Assembly (NCBI RefSeq): GCF_003020125.1
Contig: NZ_PYFW01000015.1
Coordinates: forward strand, 18,351-82,350
Reading direction: 5' to 3'
DNA length: 64,000 bases
DNA from: Bradyrhizobium sp. MOS003
GTDB taxonomy: Bacteria > Pseudomonadota > Alphaproteobacteria > Rhizobiales > Xanthobacteraceae
Below, in pieces: positions 35,224 through 43,550 of the stretch (the first letter of the stretch is position 1; the number at the start of each line of letters is the position of its first letter). The position numbers and the translations under genes are program-made. The notes beneath the pieces were generated by a model, which was not told where the DNA came from, did not search any database, and worked only from the letters and a program-made list of their open reading frames with translations.

Positions 35224-36903
35224 TCATGCCGCTCGGGCGAGCGAGCGCCGCTTCTGGCGGAGGTAGCGCGTGATCTCCGGGAGCGACATCGTGTTCAGCA
35301 CACGGTCGGCGGGGACACCGCCCTTGCGGGCCATCACGACGCCCCAGTGCATGTGGTCAAGTTCGGGGATCGAGTGCGCGTCCGGATTGATGCTCAGCAT
35401 GCAGCCGAAGTCGAGGGCCGCCTGGTGCCAACGCCAATCCAAGTCGAGCCGCCAAGGGTGGGCATTAATTTCGACCACAACGTCGTACTTGGCGCACGCC
35501 CGCAGCACCTTCTCAACGTCGATTTCGTAGCCCGGCCGCCGCTGGAGCTGTCGCCCCGTCATGTGGCCGATGATGGTGGTGTGAGGGTTGGAAATAGCCC
35601 GAAGCAGGCGCTGCGTCTGCGCCTTGCGATCCAGCTTGAAGCGCCCATGGATGCTGGCGACCACGAAATCGAAGCGCTCCAGAACGTCGTCGTCATAGTC
35701 GAGCGACCCGTCTGCCAGGATGTCGGACTCGATACCTTTGAGGATCCGGAAGTCCTTGCCGAAGCGCTTGTTCAGTCGATCGGCTTCCCTGTGCTGCTGC
35801 GCGATCTCCTCGACGGAGAGACCACCGGCATAGTGCGCGGACTTGGAGTGATCGGCGACCCCGAAATACTCAAAGCCCTGCTGGCGCGTGGCCTTGGCCA
35901 TGCTCTCCAGCGTCTCGGTGCCGTCGGAGGCATCGGTGTGGCAGTGAAGGATGCCCCGCAGGTCCTGGTCGGTGACGAGCTTCGGGAGCTCGCCTTTCAG
36001 AGCCGCCTCAATCTCGCCGCGCCCCTCCCGGAGCTCAGGGTCGATGAAGGGCATACCGAGGGCGCGGTAGATCTCAATCTCCTCGCCGGCGATCAGCATG
36101 CGGCCCTTGTGCAAGCCGTCGGCGCCTAACCGTAGACCCTTTTCGGCGGCCAAGGCTTGAAGCTGCTCGATGTGGCCAGCGGAGCCGGTGGCGAAGAGAA
36201 GGGCGGCGCCGAAGTGCTTGCGGTCGGACACTCGAATTTGCAGCCCGTCGGCCGATGGCGTCGATGAATTGTCCAGCTTGGCAGCCTCCGCAACGATCAC
36301 GAGATCGCCGACGAGTTCGCAGCCGCGGCGGAAATCGCCGGCGATCGTCACACGCTTGAGTTCGGCGCGGGACTTGCGGATCGAGTCCTTCGCATGTGCG
36401 AGCAGCGCGGCGGCGCGGTGCAGGTGGAGGGGGCCTTCTCCGCTTTTGGCAATCGCGAGGTTCTGCACGATCTTGTTCTGCAGCGCGACGCCGAGTCCTT
36501 TCGCCTTCTTGATGCGGTCATCCTTGGCGGCGGCCTCCAACTCCGAGAGCGAGCCGATGCCAAGATCCTTGTACAGGCGCAGCACCTTCTCCGGACGAAG
36601 GCCGGGTACACCGAGCATCTCGAGCACGCCCGCGGGAATCTCCTGCCGCAGCTTTTCGAGGCTGGGATGACTGCCCGTCTTGTGAACCTTGGTGATGATG
36701 TCGGCAATAGCATCGCCGACGCCCGGGATCTCAGTAAGTCGATCTTCGGCGATGAGCACGTCCAGAGGAACGGCTAGGGCCGCCAGGCTGTCGGCGGCCC
36801 GAGAGTAGGCTTTCGCCCGGTAGGGGTTGCCGCCTCGCAAGGCGGTGCGCTGCGCGTACTCTCGCAGGAGACTTGCCACACCGCGCGCGTCAAGCGAAGG
36901 CAT
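35224..36903 (-). CDS. PolX-like protein with PHP domain; polymerase active site degenerate
   Basis: A 559 aa protein with the PolX layout: helix-hairpin-helix N-terminal domain (VASLLREYAQRTALRGGNPY; LTEIPGVGDAIADII), family X palm/thumb (about 150-310) and C-terminal PHP phosphoesterase (about 325-555). The PHP metal ligands are intact: HCHTDAS, GVADHSKSAH, GIESDIL, SIHGRF, GHMTGR, INAHPWRLD and NPDAH. In the palm the usual GSxRRG...GDxDxL reads AGDFRRGCELVGDLVIVAE, so the second Asp of the DxD pair is Val. The third catalytic Asp (normally in DLRV) is Gln in LQIRV. It is likely a nuclease or end-processing enzyme without polymerase activity. Its start is directly adjacent to the upstream stop (TGAATG). 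Confidence 0.9.
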   Translation of the reverse strand: MPSLDARGVASLLREYAQRTALRGGNPYRAKAYSRAADSLAALAVPLDVLIAEDRLTEIPGVGDAIADIITKVHKTGSHPSLEKLRQEIPAGVLEMLGVPGLRPEKVLRLYKDLGIGSLSELEAAAKDDRIKKAKGLGVALQNKIVQNLAIAKSGEGPLHLHRAAALLAHAKDSIRKSRAELKRVTIAGDFRRGCELVGDLVIVAEAAKLDNSSTPSADGLQIRVSDRKHFGAALLFATGSAGHIEQLQALAAEKGLRLGADGLHKGRMLIAGEEIEIYRALGMPFIDPELREGRGEIEAALKGELPKLVTDQDLRGILHCHTDASDGTETLESMAKATRQQGFEYFGVADHSKSAHYAGGLSVEEIAQQHREADRLNKRFGKDFRILKGIESDILADGSLDYDDDVLERFDFVVASIHGRFKLDRKAQTQRLLRAISNPHTTIIGHMTGRQLQRRPGYEIDVEKVLRACAKYDVVVEINAHPWRLDLDWRWHQAALDFGCMLSINPDAHSIPELDHMHWGVVMARKGGVPADRVLNTMSLPEITRYLRQKRRSLARAA

Positions 36904-37182
36904 TCAGCCAGCCTCCCGGTCCGAGCTTTGTGGCGCCGCCGGAGTAAGGCGACCGCCGGAGCGGTCACTTGGCCGGCGATCGAGAGAGCTCTCGAGCTTC
37001 TGGGCTGCGCGAAATTCCTCAAGGTGCTGGACATTGGGGCCGTAGGCAGCCTCCTTCTTGAGGAGATTGTAGATCCGGCCGGCCACCAGTTGCAGATGCT
37101 TTATCTTGCCCCGCGGCATGGATCTCGCTTTGCAGAGAGCTCGGACGGCGTAGGCGCGGAAATAGTCGAATGCGTCTGACAT
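36904..37182 (-). CDS. conserved hypothetical protein coupled to the PolX-like gene
   Basis: A 92 aa basic protein starting MSDAFDYFRAYAVRALCKAR, then KIKHLQLVAGRIYNLLKKEA and a polar tail. Related proteins are common in Bradyrhizobium. Its stop touches the start of the PolX-like gene, so the two are co-translated. A near-consensus EcfG promoter lies just upstream. Could be a small partner of the nuclease; that is inference. Confidence 0.72.
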   Translation of the reverse strand: MSDAFDYFRAYAVRALCKARSMPRGKIKHLQLVAGRIYNLLKKEAAYGPNVQHLEEFRAAQKLESSLDRRPSDRSGGRLTPAAPQSSDREAG

Positions 37183-37192
37183 GATGTCAGTA

Positions 37193-37217
37193 AACGCCGG
37201 CTCTCGCCGAGAGTTCG
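37193..37217 (-). promoter_or_regulatory. near-consensus EcfG promoter (one mismatch)
   Basis: On the minus strand: CGAAC (37217-37213), 16 bp, CGTT (37196-37193). The first base of the -35 differs from GGAAC. The -10 ends 10 bp before the ATG at 37182, so a transcript would have almost no leader. Confidence 0.35.
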
Positions 37218-37407
37218 ATGCGCTCTGGAAGGATTAGATCGCCCATCGGCGCCCGTCGGGGCCTGGCGCAAAACCCAAAACCTTGCGAACAGTGAGGTCG
37301 CTGGAACTCCTCGCCGCCTTCGAAGTTGCGAGACTCGTTGATTGAGGAAGGCAGACTGCCCGCCGTCGGCCGCAACCCGGCGGCGGAATTTTTGTGAGTT
37401 GAGTAGC

Positions 37408-38349
37408 GTGGCAAAGCGTACAAAGGCGCCTCGGGCCGAAAAGACCGAGGTCCCTACAATGCCGGGGTTCATCGAACCCCAGTTGGCGACCCTGAAGATG
37501 AAGGCTCCTTCGGGATCTCTATGGATTCACGAAGTCAAATACGATGGCTACCGCATCCAGCTCCGGATCGACGGTGACGACTCGACGGGCCTACACCCGC
37601 AGCGGTTACAATTGGATCAGTAAGTTCTCTAGGATTGCGGCCGCCTTCGATATCGAAGGACAGGCCATCGCCGACGGCGAGGTCGTCGTCATCCATGATG
37701 GGCGCACGAACTTCTCCGAGCTGCAGCAGACCTCGGCAGGGGCGATCAGGATCGACTAGTCTACTTCGCTTTTGATTTGCTCTGGCTGGACGGCAGCGAT
37801 CTGCGCAAAGAGCCGCAGATCGAGCGGAAGAGGCTGCTCAAGGATCCGATCGAGGAGCACGACCTCAAGGAGCCCGTCCTCTATAACGAGCACCACGAAG
37901 GGGACCGCCAAGCACTGTTCGCCGCAGCCAGCAAGCTGAATTACGAAGGCATCGTCTCCAAGCGGGTGGACGCACCATACCGATCAGATCGAGTGGAGGC
38001 TTGGCAGAAGATCAAGGTCGTTCAGAAGGGCAAGTTTCCCGTGGTCGGCTTCATCAAGGACCCGTCCGGCGTGGCCGCGCTCTATCTGGGCAAGAAGGAA
38101 GGCAAGGATCTGGTCTACATGGGAAAGGTCGGGACCGGATGGAGCCGAACCACCTCGGCGCAGATCCGCAAGGCGCTCGACACCGTGGTAAGCCCGAAAC
38201 AGAAGCTGACCAAGACCATCAGGAAGCCGAAGGCCACGTGGGTCGAGCCCAATTTCTATGCCGACATCGAGTACCGTGACATCACCTCCGAAGGTCTGCT
38301 GCGGGCCAGCTCGTTCAAGGGGCTGAGCAAAGGAACGCGCCGATCATAG
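37408..38349 (+). pseudogene. LigD-type ATP-dependent DNA ligase domain, frameshifted copy 2
   Basis: From GTG 37408 the product reads AKRTKAPRAEKTEV, PGFIEPQLATLK and WIHEVKYDGYRIQLRIDG. After a shift near 37575 it continues AYTRSGYNWISKF and EVVVIHDGRTNFSEL, then after a second shift near 37738 LVYFAFDLLWLDGSDLRKEP to the end at GLLRASSFKGL. It covers the adenylation and OB-fold domains of LigD; the polymerase and 3'-phosphoesterase domains are absent. The two single-base shifts are its only lesions, so it is less decayed than copy 1 at 9154-10037, with which it shares its leader. It could be functional if the shifts are sequence errors. Its end overlaps an EcfG promoter for the next gene. 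Confidence 0.85.
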
Positions 38350-38356
38350 CGGCGTT
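38332..38356 (+). promoter_or_regulatory. EcfG-type promoter
   Basis: GGAAC (38332-38336), 16 bp, CGTT (38353-38356), located at the end of the LigD pseudogene and 28 bp before the ATG at 38384. Confidence 0.7.
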
Positions 38357-38383
38357 TTCCTGGGAGTATGTGGAGTACCGGTC

Positions 38384-38540
38384 ATGGATCCGGAACAGCG
38401 AGTTGCGAAGGCCTTAGAAGACGCACAAGGCATCTTGGCCCGGCATGTCGAGCCCGGCCCTAGGAGATTGCGAGCAAACAATAAACAAGCTGCTGGATGT
38501 GCTCGACGACGAAGCCGTCGTGCAGGCGCTCAGGATTCGA
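38384..38540 (+). pseudogene. small conserved Bradyrhizobium protein, frameshifted
   Basis: The frame starts MDPEQRVAKALEDAQGILARHVEPGPR, then needs a one-base shift near 38467 to continue DCEQTINKLLDVLDDEAVVQ. Together this is a short all-helical protein of a type frequent in Bradyrhizobium (about 60 aa, usually ending in a Gly-Leu-Arg-Val tail). The tail is not preserved. It lies right behind an EcfG promoter. Confidence 0.6.
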
Positions 38541-38542
38541 AG

Positions 38543-38689
38543 ATGGAAAAGCCCACAACAGAACAACTCGACGAGCTCAAGAGGCTCAATGCAATCGCGC
38601 GCGTGCCGGACGAATCGGAGATCGTGACCTCGAAGGAAGAAGCCGAAACCCGGATCCGCGATCTGAAAGACAAGGCTCGGATGGAATGA
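38543..38689 (+). CDS. DUF3072-like small protein
   Basis: A 48 aa protein: MEKPTTEQLDELKRLNAIAR followed by EIVTSKEEAETRIRDLKDKA. The pattern 'T.EQ..ELK.L......P......T..EA..RI..L' is that of DUF3072. It lies a few bases after the frameshifted gene behind the same EcfG promoter. No strong ribosome-binding site; possibly translated by coupling. Confidence 0.6.
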   Translation: MEKPTTEQLDELKRLNAIARVPDESEIVTSKEEAETRIRDLKDKARME

Positions 38690-38946
38690 GACGATCCCCG
38701 GACGCATCCAGAGCGAAGAGCTCGGTCGGTGAAGGGACGTCGATTTCGGACATCCGCATGAACTCGATGGACACGTTCGATCCCGATATGCCGTGTCGCG
38801 TTCAAGACTGACCTCAATGACCGGATCATCGAATGGAGTGCCCATGGGCGTCGATGTACCGCCAACACGCGTCGAAATGGGATGAAGGAGTCATTGCCTG
38901 GGATGGCCTGTTGCTCAACGGATGGTCTCCCATTCTCCACTCACTT

Positions 38947-38971
38947 GGAACCCGCGAATCCTTGCGGCGTT
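38947..38971 (+). promoter_or_regulatory. EcfG-type promoter of the DUF3606 gene
   Basis: GGAAC (38947-38951), 16 bp, CGTT (38968-38971), 33 bp before the ATG at 39005. Confidence 0.72.
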
Positions 38972-39004
38972 GCATCGCCATCAAGTTCGCAAGAGGAGCA
39001 GCCG

Positions 39005-39189
39005 ATGACGGCAGCGAAGAAGAAGACCGCGCGTGGACGCAAGCAGGACTGGGCACGCGTCGCCAAGGGACAGGACTCGAAGTTCGCTACGCAGCGAAGA
39101 AAACCGGCCGCTCGGCCTCGGCGGTGAAGAAGGCCGTCAAGAAAGTCGGCAATTCCCGCAAGCGCGTAGAGAAGCGTCTCGGCCGCTAG
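39005..39189 (+). pseudogene. DUF3606-type protein, frameshifted
   Basis: The first frame gives MTAAKKKTARGRKQDWARVA KGQD. After a one-base shift near 39076 the second gives EVRYAAKKTGRSASAVKKAV and KKVGNSRKRVEKRLGR. Joined, this is a classic small basic DUF3606 protein (about 60 aa), which families place among stress-induced proteins. A GGAGC motif precedes the ATG and an exact EcfG promoter lies upstream. As written it would lose its conserved C-terminal half. Confidence 0.75.
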
Positions 39190-39269
39190 GCTCTCAGATC
39201 CGGCGTTAGCCTCTGCACGGTTGGCTCAACGTCCCTGCCGGTGACGTACGATGGCACTTACGGGCTAAC

Positions 39270-39998
39270 ATGGAAGAGGGCGCACAGGTCAAGGCTGAGA
39301 TGTGGCTTGGCACAGCGGGATGGAATGTTCCACAGGTCTGCAAGGATAGGGTTGGCGGCGCGGGCAGCCACCTCGAGCGCCACGCGCGGGTCTTGAACGC
39401 CACCGAGATCAACTCATCGTTTCACAAGCCGCACCGGCGTTCGACCTATGAGAAGTGGGCAAGCGCGACGCCGGATGATTTCCGCTTTTCTGTTAAAGTG
39501 CCTAAGTCCGTATCTCATTCGTCACAGCTAGCGCGAGGTGAACTCGATCGCTTCATCGAAGACAGCGCCGGGCTTGGGGCAAAGCTCGGAGTTTTGCTCG
39601 TTCAATTTGCACCTCGCAGAATTCTCGTCGAGTCAGACGCGGAACTCCTGCTCGGCACACTGCAAGAAAAGACCTCAGCCGCTCTCGTTTGCGAGCCGCG
39701 TCACGTAAGCTGGTTCACGCCCGAGGTTGATACTTGGCTTAAGGAGCGTCGGATTAGCCGCGTCGCTGCGGATCCGGCGCGGGTGCCCGATGCCGGCCTC
39801 CCGGGCGGGTGACCGGACCTGCGATATTTTCGACTGCATGGAGCGCCGCGCATTTACTACTCCGCCTACGACGGGACATACCTGCGCGCGCTGAAGTCAC
39901 GGCTCGGTCCAGCATCGTCGTCTTGTGAGACCTGGTGCATCTTCGACAACACTGCCGCCGGCGCAGCACTCCAGAACGCACTCGACTTGCTTACTTGA
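39270..39998 (+). pseudogene. DUF72 protein with in-frame TGA stop
   Basis: The frame encodes MWLGTAGWNVP, LNATEINSSFHKPHRRSTYE KWA, FRFSVKVPKSVSH, VLLVQFAPRR and VCEPRHVSWF up to DAGLPGG. A TGA follows (39810-39812), after which the same frame continues PDLRYFRLHGAPRIYYSAYD to a stop at 39998. DUF72 proteins normally have Trp at the stop position (GGW..L.Y.R.HG), so TGG became TGA. A single nonsense change therefore removes the last ~60 residues. It belongs to a different DUF72 subgroup from the copies at 7080 and 33779 (no basic leader). Confidence 0.8.
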
Positions 39999-40227
39999 AG
40001 GGCCTTCTTGGCAGTATTTGGCTGACAACCCACACGCGGCCTTTGGGGGCTATCTGCGCCTCTCCGATTTTGCCTCGCCTTCGGGCCAGCCATAGGCAAG
40101 CGGACCAAAGTATGTACCGGCCCCAGTCTGTTTCATGTCCAAAAGCAGACATAGCGGTATCCAAGGCAGAGGTCAGCTACGGGCCAACAGCGGAAGTGGC
40201 GATTGTAGCCTGCCAACTGAGGCGGCC

Positions 40228-40425
40228 TTACTGCGCCAGTCCGCGACGCTCTTCGTCGGCAATGGCGGTCAGCATCTCGTACTGACTGGCGAGACCGCTA
40301 AGGCTATTCGCGATATTTTGAAGCACGTTGGCTTTCCTCGGCGAAACTCCGATTTCCGCCGCCTCACTACGGTAATCCGTCGCCAGCTTCCGGCATTCTT
40401 CAGCGGACCGCATTCGCAACCTCAC
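40228..40425 (-). CDS. conserved hypothetical helical protein
   Basis: A 65 aa protein: MRSAEECRKLATDYRSEAAE and then NIANSLSGLASQYEMLTAIA. The pattern matches small 'RSAEECR' proteins abundant in Bradyrhizobium. A GTG at 40425 or an ATG at 40413 may start it; the GTG overlaps the stop of the upstream mini-gene (GTGA), suggesting coupling. Confidence 0.7.
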   Translation of the reverse strand: MRLRMRSAEECRKLATDYRSEAAEIGVSPRKANVLQNIANSLSGLASQYEMLTAIADEERRGLAQ

Positions 40426-40508
40426 TGAGCAAACAAAAGCAGCGCGAAAGCGCCCACGGTAAAAATAGCCCCGGCAATCGCGGTTATCGAGAACAGGTCG
40501 TCGCGCAT
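40422..40508 (-). CDS. 28 aa membrane peptide
   Basis: ATG 40508 to TGA 40422. The product MRDDLFSITAIAGAIFTVGA continues FALLLFAQ: a single transmembrane helix after a short acidic start. Peptides beginning MRDDLF with this layout recur in Bradyrhizobium. It is coupled by a GTGA overlap to the next gene on the same strand. Confidence 0.55.
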   Translation of the reverse strand: MRDDLFSITAIAGAIFTVGAFALLLFAQ

Positions 40509-40597
40509 GGATCCCGCTCCAGTACGGAGACTATGTTACCGCAACCGGTGGGCTAGTACAGTTCAAAAATGAACTTAGGGATTGAGCAGGCCCAAAC

Positions 40598-40620
40598 GGT
40601 CCGTTTAGGGTCAAAGGCTG
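40598..40620. repeat. dispersed GTCCG...GGGTCA repeat, copy
   Basis: GGTCCGTTTAGGGTCAAAGG. One of about eight short intergenic copies in the window; others start near 41779, 43423, 45742, 47263, 48928, 57669 and 63041. Confidence 0.5.
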
Positions 40621-40794
40621 CCCTCCCAGGGCTGCTTCACCCGAGTCGGTTCATCTGTGGCAAGCAGACGTTTCGGCTCTTCGAGCATAGGGCGGCAACG
40701 GGCCAATTGCAGACTCTTGCACCGCAGCAAGCGAAACCATGTTCTTTGAAAAAGCCGCCTGCTAACCTCGCGCTGCGAACCGAAGGAGGAACAC

Positions 40795-41757
40795 GTGGCT
40801 CGTTTAGCAACGCGTCGTGCCTTGCTTTTGACTACCTGTTCGATTGCCATCGCCGCCGTGGTGAACGCTGAGCCGACACGGCCATGGCGCGTCGGACTGG
40901 TCACCTCCGGGCAGAGCGACCGGATTATTGGATGGTTCAGAGAAGCTTTCAAAGCCAAGGGATATCACGAGGGTAAGGACCTGATAATCGAACTGCGAGA
41001 AGCGAAGGGCCGCTACGCGCTGTTGCCAACTCTAGTCAGAGATCTCGTTGCGCTAAAGCCAGACGTCATAATTGCTGAAGCAACGCCCGCGGTAGCAGCG
41101 GCACAACGAGTGACCTCGACGATTCCGATCATCATGTCGCCATCCACTGATCCTATGGGCTCCGGCTTCGTCAAAAGTTTTGCCAAGCCCGGGGGCAATA
41201 TCACTGGCGTAGCGAACATGTTCGCTGACCTCACAGCCAAGACGCTCGACATCGTTCGCCTTCTCTTTTCCAAAGTGCGTAAAATAGGTGTGCTCACTTC
41301 GGACAACCCGGTGCATCCGGCCATGGCCGAAGTGGCGGCTAGTGCAGCGAGCGCGCTCGGCATTTCAGCCCAACTATTCGTTGCGGCGACCCCCGAGGAC
41401 CTCGACAAGGCGTTCGCAAACATGAAGGCGGCGGAGTGCGAAATCGTTTACGTACTGGCGGACCCGCCGCGGCAGGCATTGCCGTCAATTGCACTCGAAT
41501 ACGGGCTGCCCACCGTATATCAGGTCACCAGTTACCCAGACCTAGGCGGGTTGATGGCTTATGGACCGGACATCAAGGCTCTATTTTTACTAGCGGCCGA
41601 TTACGTGGATCGCATCCTAAAAGGTGCAAACCCAGCGGACTTGCCGGTTCAGCAACCGACCAAATTCGAGTTCGTGATCAATCTCGAAACGGCCAAAGCA
41701 TTGCACCTGACTGTCCCGGACCAAGTGCTCCTGCTCGCGGACAGAGTGATCGAGTAG
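40795..41757 (+). CDS. ABC transporter substrate-binding protein (PF04392 type)
   Basis: A 320 aa periplasmic protein with a signal peptide (ATRRALLLTTCSIAIAAVVNA). The ABC_sub_bind fold is visible in PWRVGLVTSG, VRDLVALKPDVIIAEATPAV, IPIIMSPSTDPMGSGFVKSF, PGGNITGVANM and the C-terminal ADYVDRILKGANPADLPVQQ PTKFE. The GTG start at 40795 has AAGGAGGAA just upstream, a strong signal. Members bind aromatic amino acids or unknown ligands. No permease or ATPase gene is nearby, so it is an orphan. A related but frameshifted copy is at 57771-58749. Confidence 0.88.
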   Translation: MARLATRRALLLTTCSIAIAAVVNAEPTRPWRVGLVTSGQSDRIIGWFREAFKAKGYHEGKDLIIELREAKGRYALLPTLVRDLVALKPDVIIAEATPAVAAAQRVTSTIPIIMSPSTDPMGSGFVKSFAKPGGNITGVANMFADLTAKTLDIVRLLFSKVRKIGVLTSDNPVHPAMAEVAASAASALGISAQLFVAATPEDLDKAFANMKAAECEIVYVLADPPRQALPSIALEYGLPTVYQVTSYPDLGGLMAYGPDIKALFLLAADYVDRILKGANPADLPVQQPTKFEFVINLETAKALHLTVPDQVLLLADRVIE

Positions 41758-41766
41758 CGATCATTT

Positions 41767-41895
41767 TGGGACCCGAAAGTCTGCTCCGGGTCAAACGCGT
41801 CATTTTGACCGTGCGCCGACTACTTCCGGTCTACCCCGATTAACAGAAGTTCGCGGTGCCGGCCGGCATGTCTCAAAGGGGGCCAGAAGCAGAAT
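41767..41895. repeat. dispersed intergenic repeat, long form
   Basis: Contains GTCTGCTCCGGGTCAAACGC, an inverted pair GGGTCAAA/TTTTGACC, and GACTACTTCCGGTCTACCCC, which recurs at 58886-58912 (GCTTCCGGTCTACCCT). Typical of short repeats scattered in Bradyrhizobium genomes. Confidence 0.45.
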
Positions 41896-41975
41896 TGAGT
41901 GAAAGTCAATTCCTCAATATAAAAGCGAGCAAAGGTTGCCGGGCGAGACATCCTATCGCTGCGCGGAATAGCTCC

Positions 41976-42275
41976 ATGTCACAGGACCTCCCGATAAGGA
42001 TTACACTGGTACATGGGACTTGGGGGCGTTTGATAATTCAGCGGCCGTGGCGGACCGGCAACAACAGTCCATTTTGGTTTGATAAACAATCCCCATTTTC
42101 AGAACGGTTGCGCTCTGAGCTACAACGTAAGGGCCTGTCGACCATCATAACTACATTTCATTGGTCTGGCGCAAACTCGATATTGCATCGTGATCAAGGT
42201 GCAGAGGCTCTTGCGAAACATCTGATCGAAGAGCGCCTCAGTTCTCCATCGTCGCTTCAAGTCGTCATTGCGCAT
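41976..42275 (+). pseudogene. alpha/beta hydrolase (lipase-like), truncated
   Basis: The frame starts MSQDLPIRITLVHGTWGR with the HGT oxyanion motif of lipases, then FSERLRSELQRKGLSTIITT and DQGAEALAKHLIEE. It reaches LQVVIAH, exactly where the nucleophile elbow (HSHGG) should follow. There the similarity ends and antisense sequence of a DUF6894 gene begins. The catalytic Ser and everything after it are lost. The breakpoint is at about 42275. Confidence 0.75.
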
Positions 42276-42418
42276 AAGCCCGAAGGGCTGTGGTCTCGTA
42301 TCCCCTCGGCGAGATATCTCATCGCGGCGTCCCGCGCGGCGGCCAAGTCCAAAAGTTCTTCGCCCTGGTCGTCAAGAATGATGCCCGCCCAGTCCTGATA
42401 GTCGAAGTAGAAACGCAT
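42276..42418 (-). pseudogene. DUF6894 family protein, truncated
   Basis: From ATG 42418 the product is MRFYFDYQDWAGIILDDQGE then LLDLAAARDAAMRYLAEGIR, the N-terminal half of a DUF6894 protein (usually about 80 aa). The normal second half, a beta-rich segment with V.V.D..G, is missing because the gene meets the truncated hydrolase gene head-on at about 42276. The remaining residues up to a stop at 42257 come from hydrolase antisense. Confidence 0.72.
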
Positions 42419-42621
42419 GTGGGCCAACACGATCCTGGTCCGGGCGTTCCTCTGACCAAGCGCCGTCCCATGCGTTGATTTCACTTACTCAAAATGAGCC
42501 GTTCGCTACAAACGAGTATCCCGTCCACTCCTCAAGGGCCCCGGTTCACTTCCTTCAAGGAAGCGCTCATCGATGCATCAGGCGCGTTTGCCAGTGACAG
42601 ATCGCGAGACGGCTTGTGTGC

Positions 42622-42798
42622 TCAGAGCGGCGGGCGGAGCTTCTTCCGGTTGAGGGCTAATCTTAGTCTCTCCCTCAGCAGACGGATTTCGTCATATTGC
42701 TTTTTGATCTCTGGATCGATGCGCAGCCGTTCTAATTGCTGGTCGTGCAGTTTCGACAATGCAGCAATATACGAACTTTGGATGGGCGGGACACGCAT
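42622..42798 (-). CDS. 58 aa helical protein
   Basis: ATG 42798 with GAAGGG 5 nt upstream. The product starts MRVPPIQSSYIAALSKLHDQ, then QLERLRIDPEIKKQYDEIRL, ending LRLALNRKKLRPPL. It is charged and probably a coiled-coil. No family is recognised, but the start signal and amphipathic pattern support a real gene. Confidence 0.6.
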   Translation of the reverse strand: MRVPPIQSSYIAALSKLHDQQLERLRIDPEIKKQYDEIRLLRERLRLALNRKKLRPPL

Positions 42799-42955
42799 GA
42801 TGACCCTTCAATAGAATACGAGAAAAGCCGATCTCAAAAACTTGGCCGAAGCACAACTTAGGAAATAATTTGGGGGGCCTTTCTGACAATGCGGGCTCGC
42901 TGGCAAAGTTCGCCCGTTGCGTCTTTATGACGCCATCGGGCGGTCCCCCCGACCT

Positions 42956-43087
42956 TCAGGACTTCAGCTTCTGGCGAAGCTTCCTGATCAATTCGCGGAG
43001 TTCCGCGGCATACTCTTCGATGATGCGCCGCCTGGCCTCGTCGCTCTCGCGGGGCCTCACGTCCTTGTCCGGCGGCATATCACTCAT
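42956..43087 (-). CDS. 43 aa charged helical protein
   Basis: ATG 43087 to TGA 42956: MSDMPPDKDVRPRESDEARR, then RIIEEYAAELRELIRKLRQK LKS. An amphipathic helix of a type often found in Bradyrhizobium mini-genes. The promoter and function are unknown. Confidence 0.5.
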   Translation of the reverse strand: MSDMPPDKDVRPRESDEARRRIIEEYAAELRELIRKLRQKLKS

Positions 43088-43425
43088 GGCGTCATACCAG
43101 CGGCTCGCGGCAGGCGGCCTTTGATCTGGAGCAATAGTTCCACCCTCAGGGCTGTTCTTTGACCTGCCGGAGGCGGATTTTCATCTCCATTTGGTGGAGG
43201 CCAATTCGGCGCGAGCAAGGAGAAGCCGGTCGCGCCGCAACTCAAGGCGGCACAGCTCGCGGGCGCGCTCGCGTAATTTACGACTGTCGTCGCGGGTGGC
43301 GCGCGCCCTGATGATGTCCAGATCGTCCATAGGGCATTCGGATGCGATCTCGCCGGTTCCCGCATTTGACCAGATTAAAAGCGTCCACTCCCTCAGGGGC
43401 AGCGCGATGCCCTGGAGTACGCTTC

Positions 43426-43528
43426 GGGTCAGAGGCTGCCGTCGACAGCCAGCATGCCCTTGGTCGGGTGATCTCTCGGAAGCGGACATCGCCGCGCTCT
43501 CGGCTGAGGTCAACCCCGGGCCAGAAGC
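43426..43528. repeat. 103-bp dispersed repeat, copy A
   Basis: Nearly identical (one difference seen) to 63050-63152. Starts GGGTCAGAGGCTGCCGTCGA and ends CCCCGGGCCAGAAGC. It adjoins the 3' end of the broken regulator gene. Confidence 0.85.
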
Positions 43529-43550
43529 TGACCTGCCAGTCGCGCTCACT

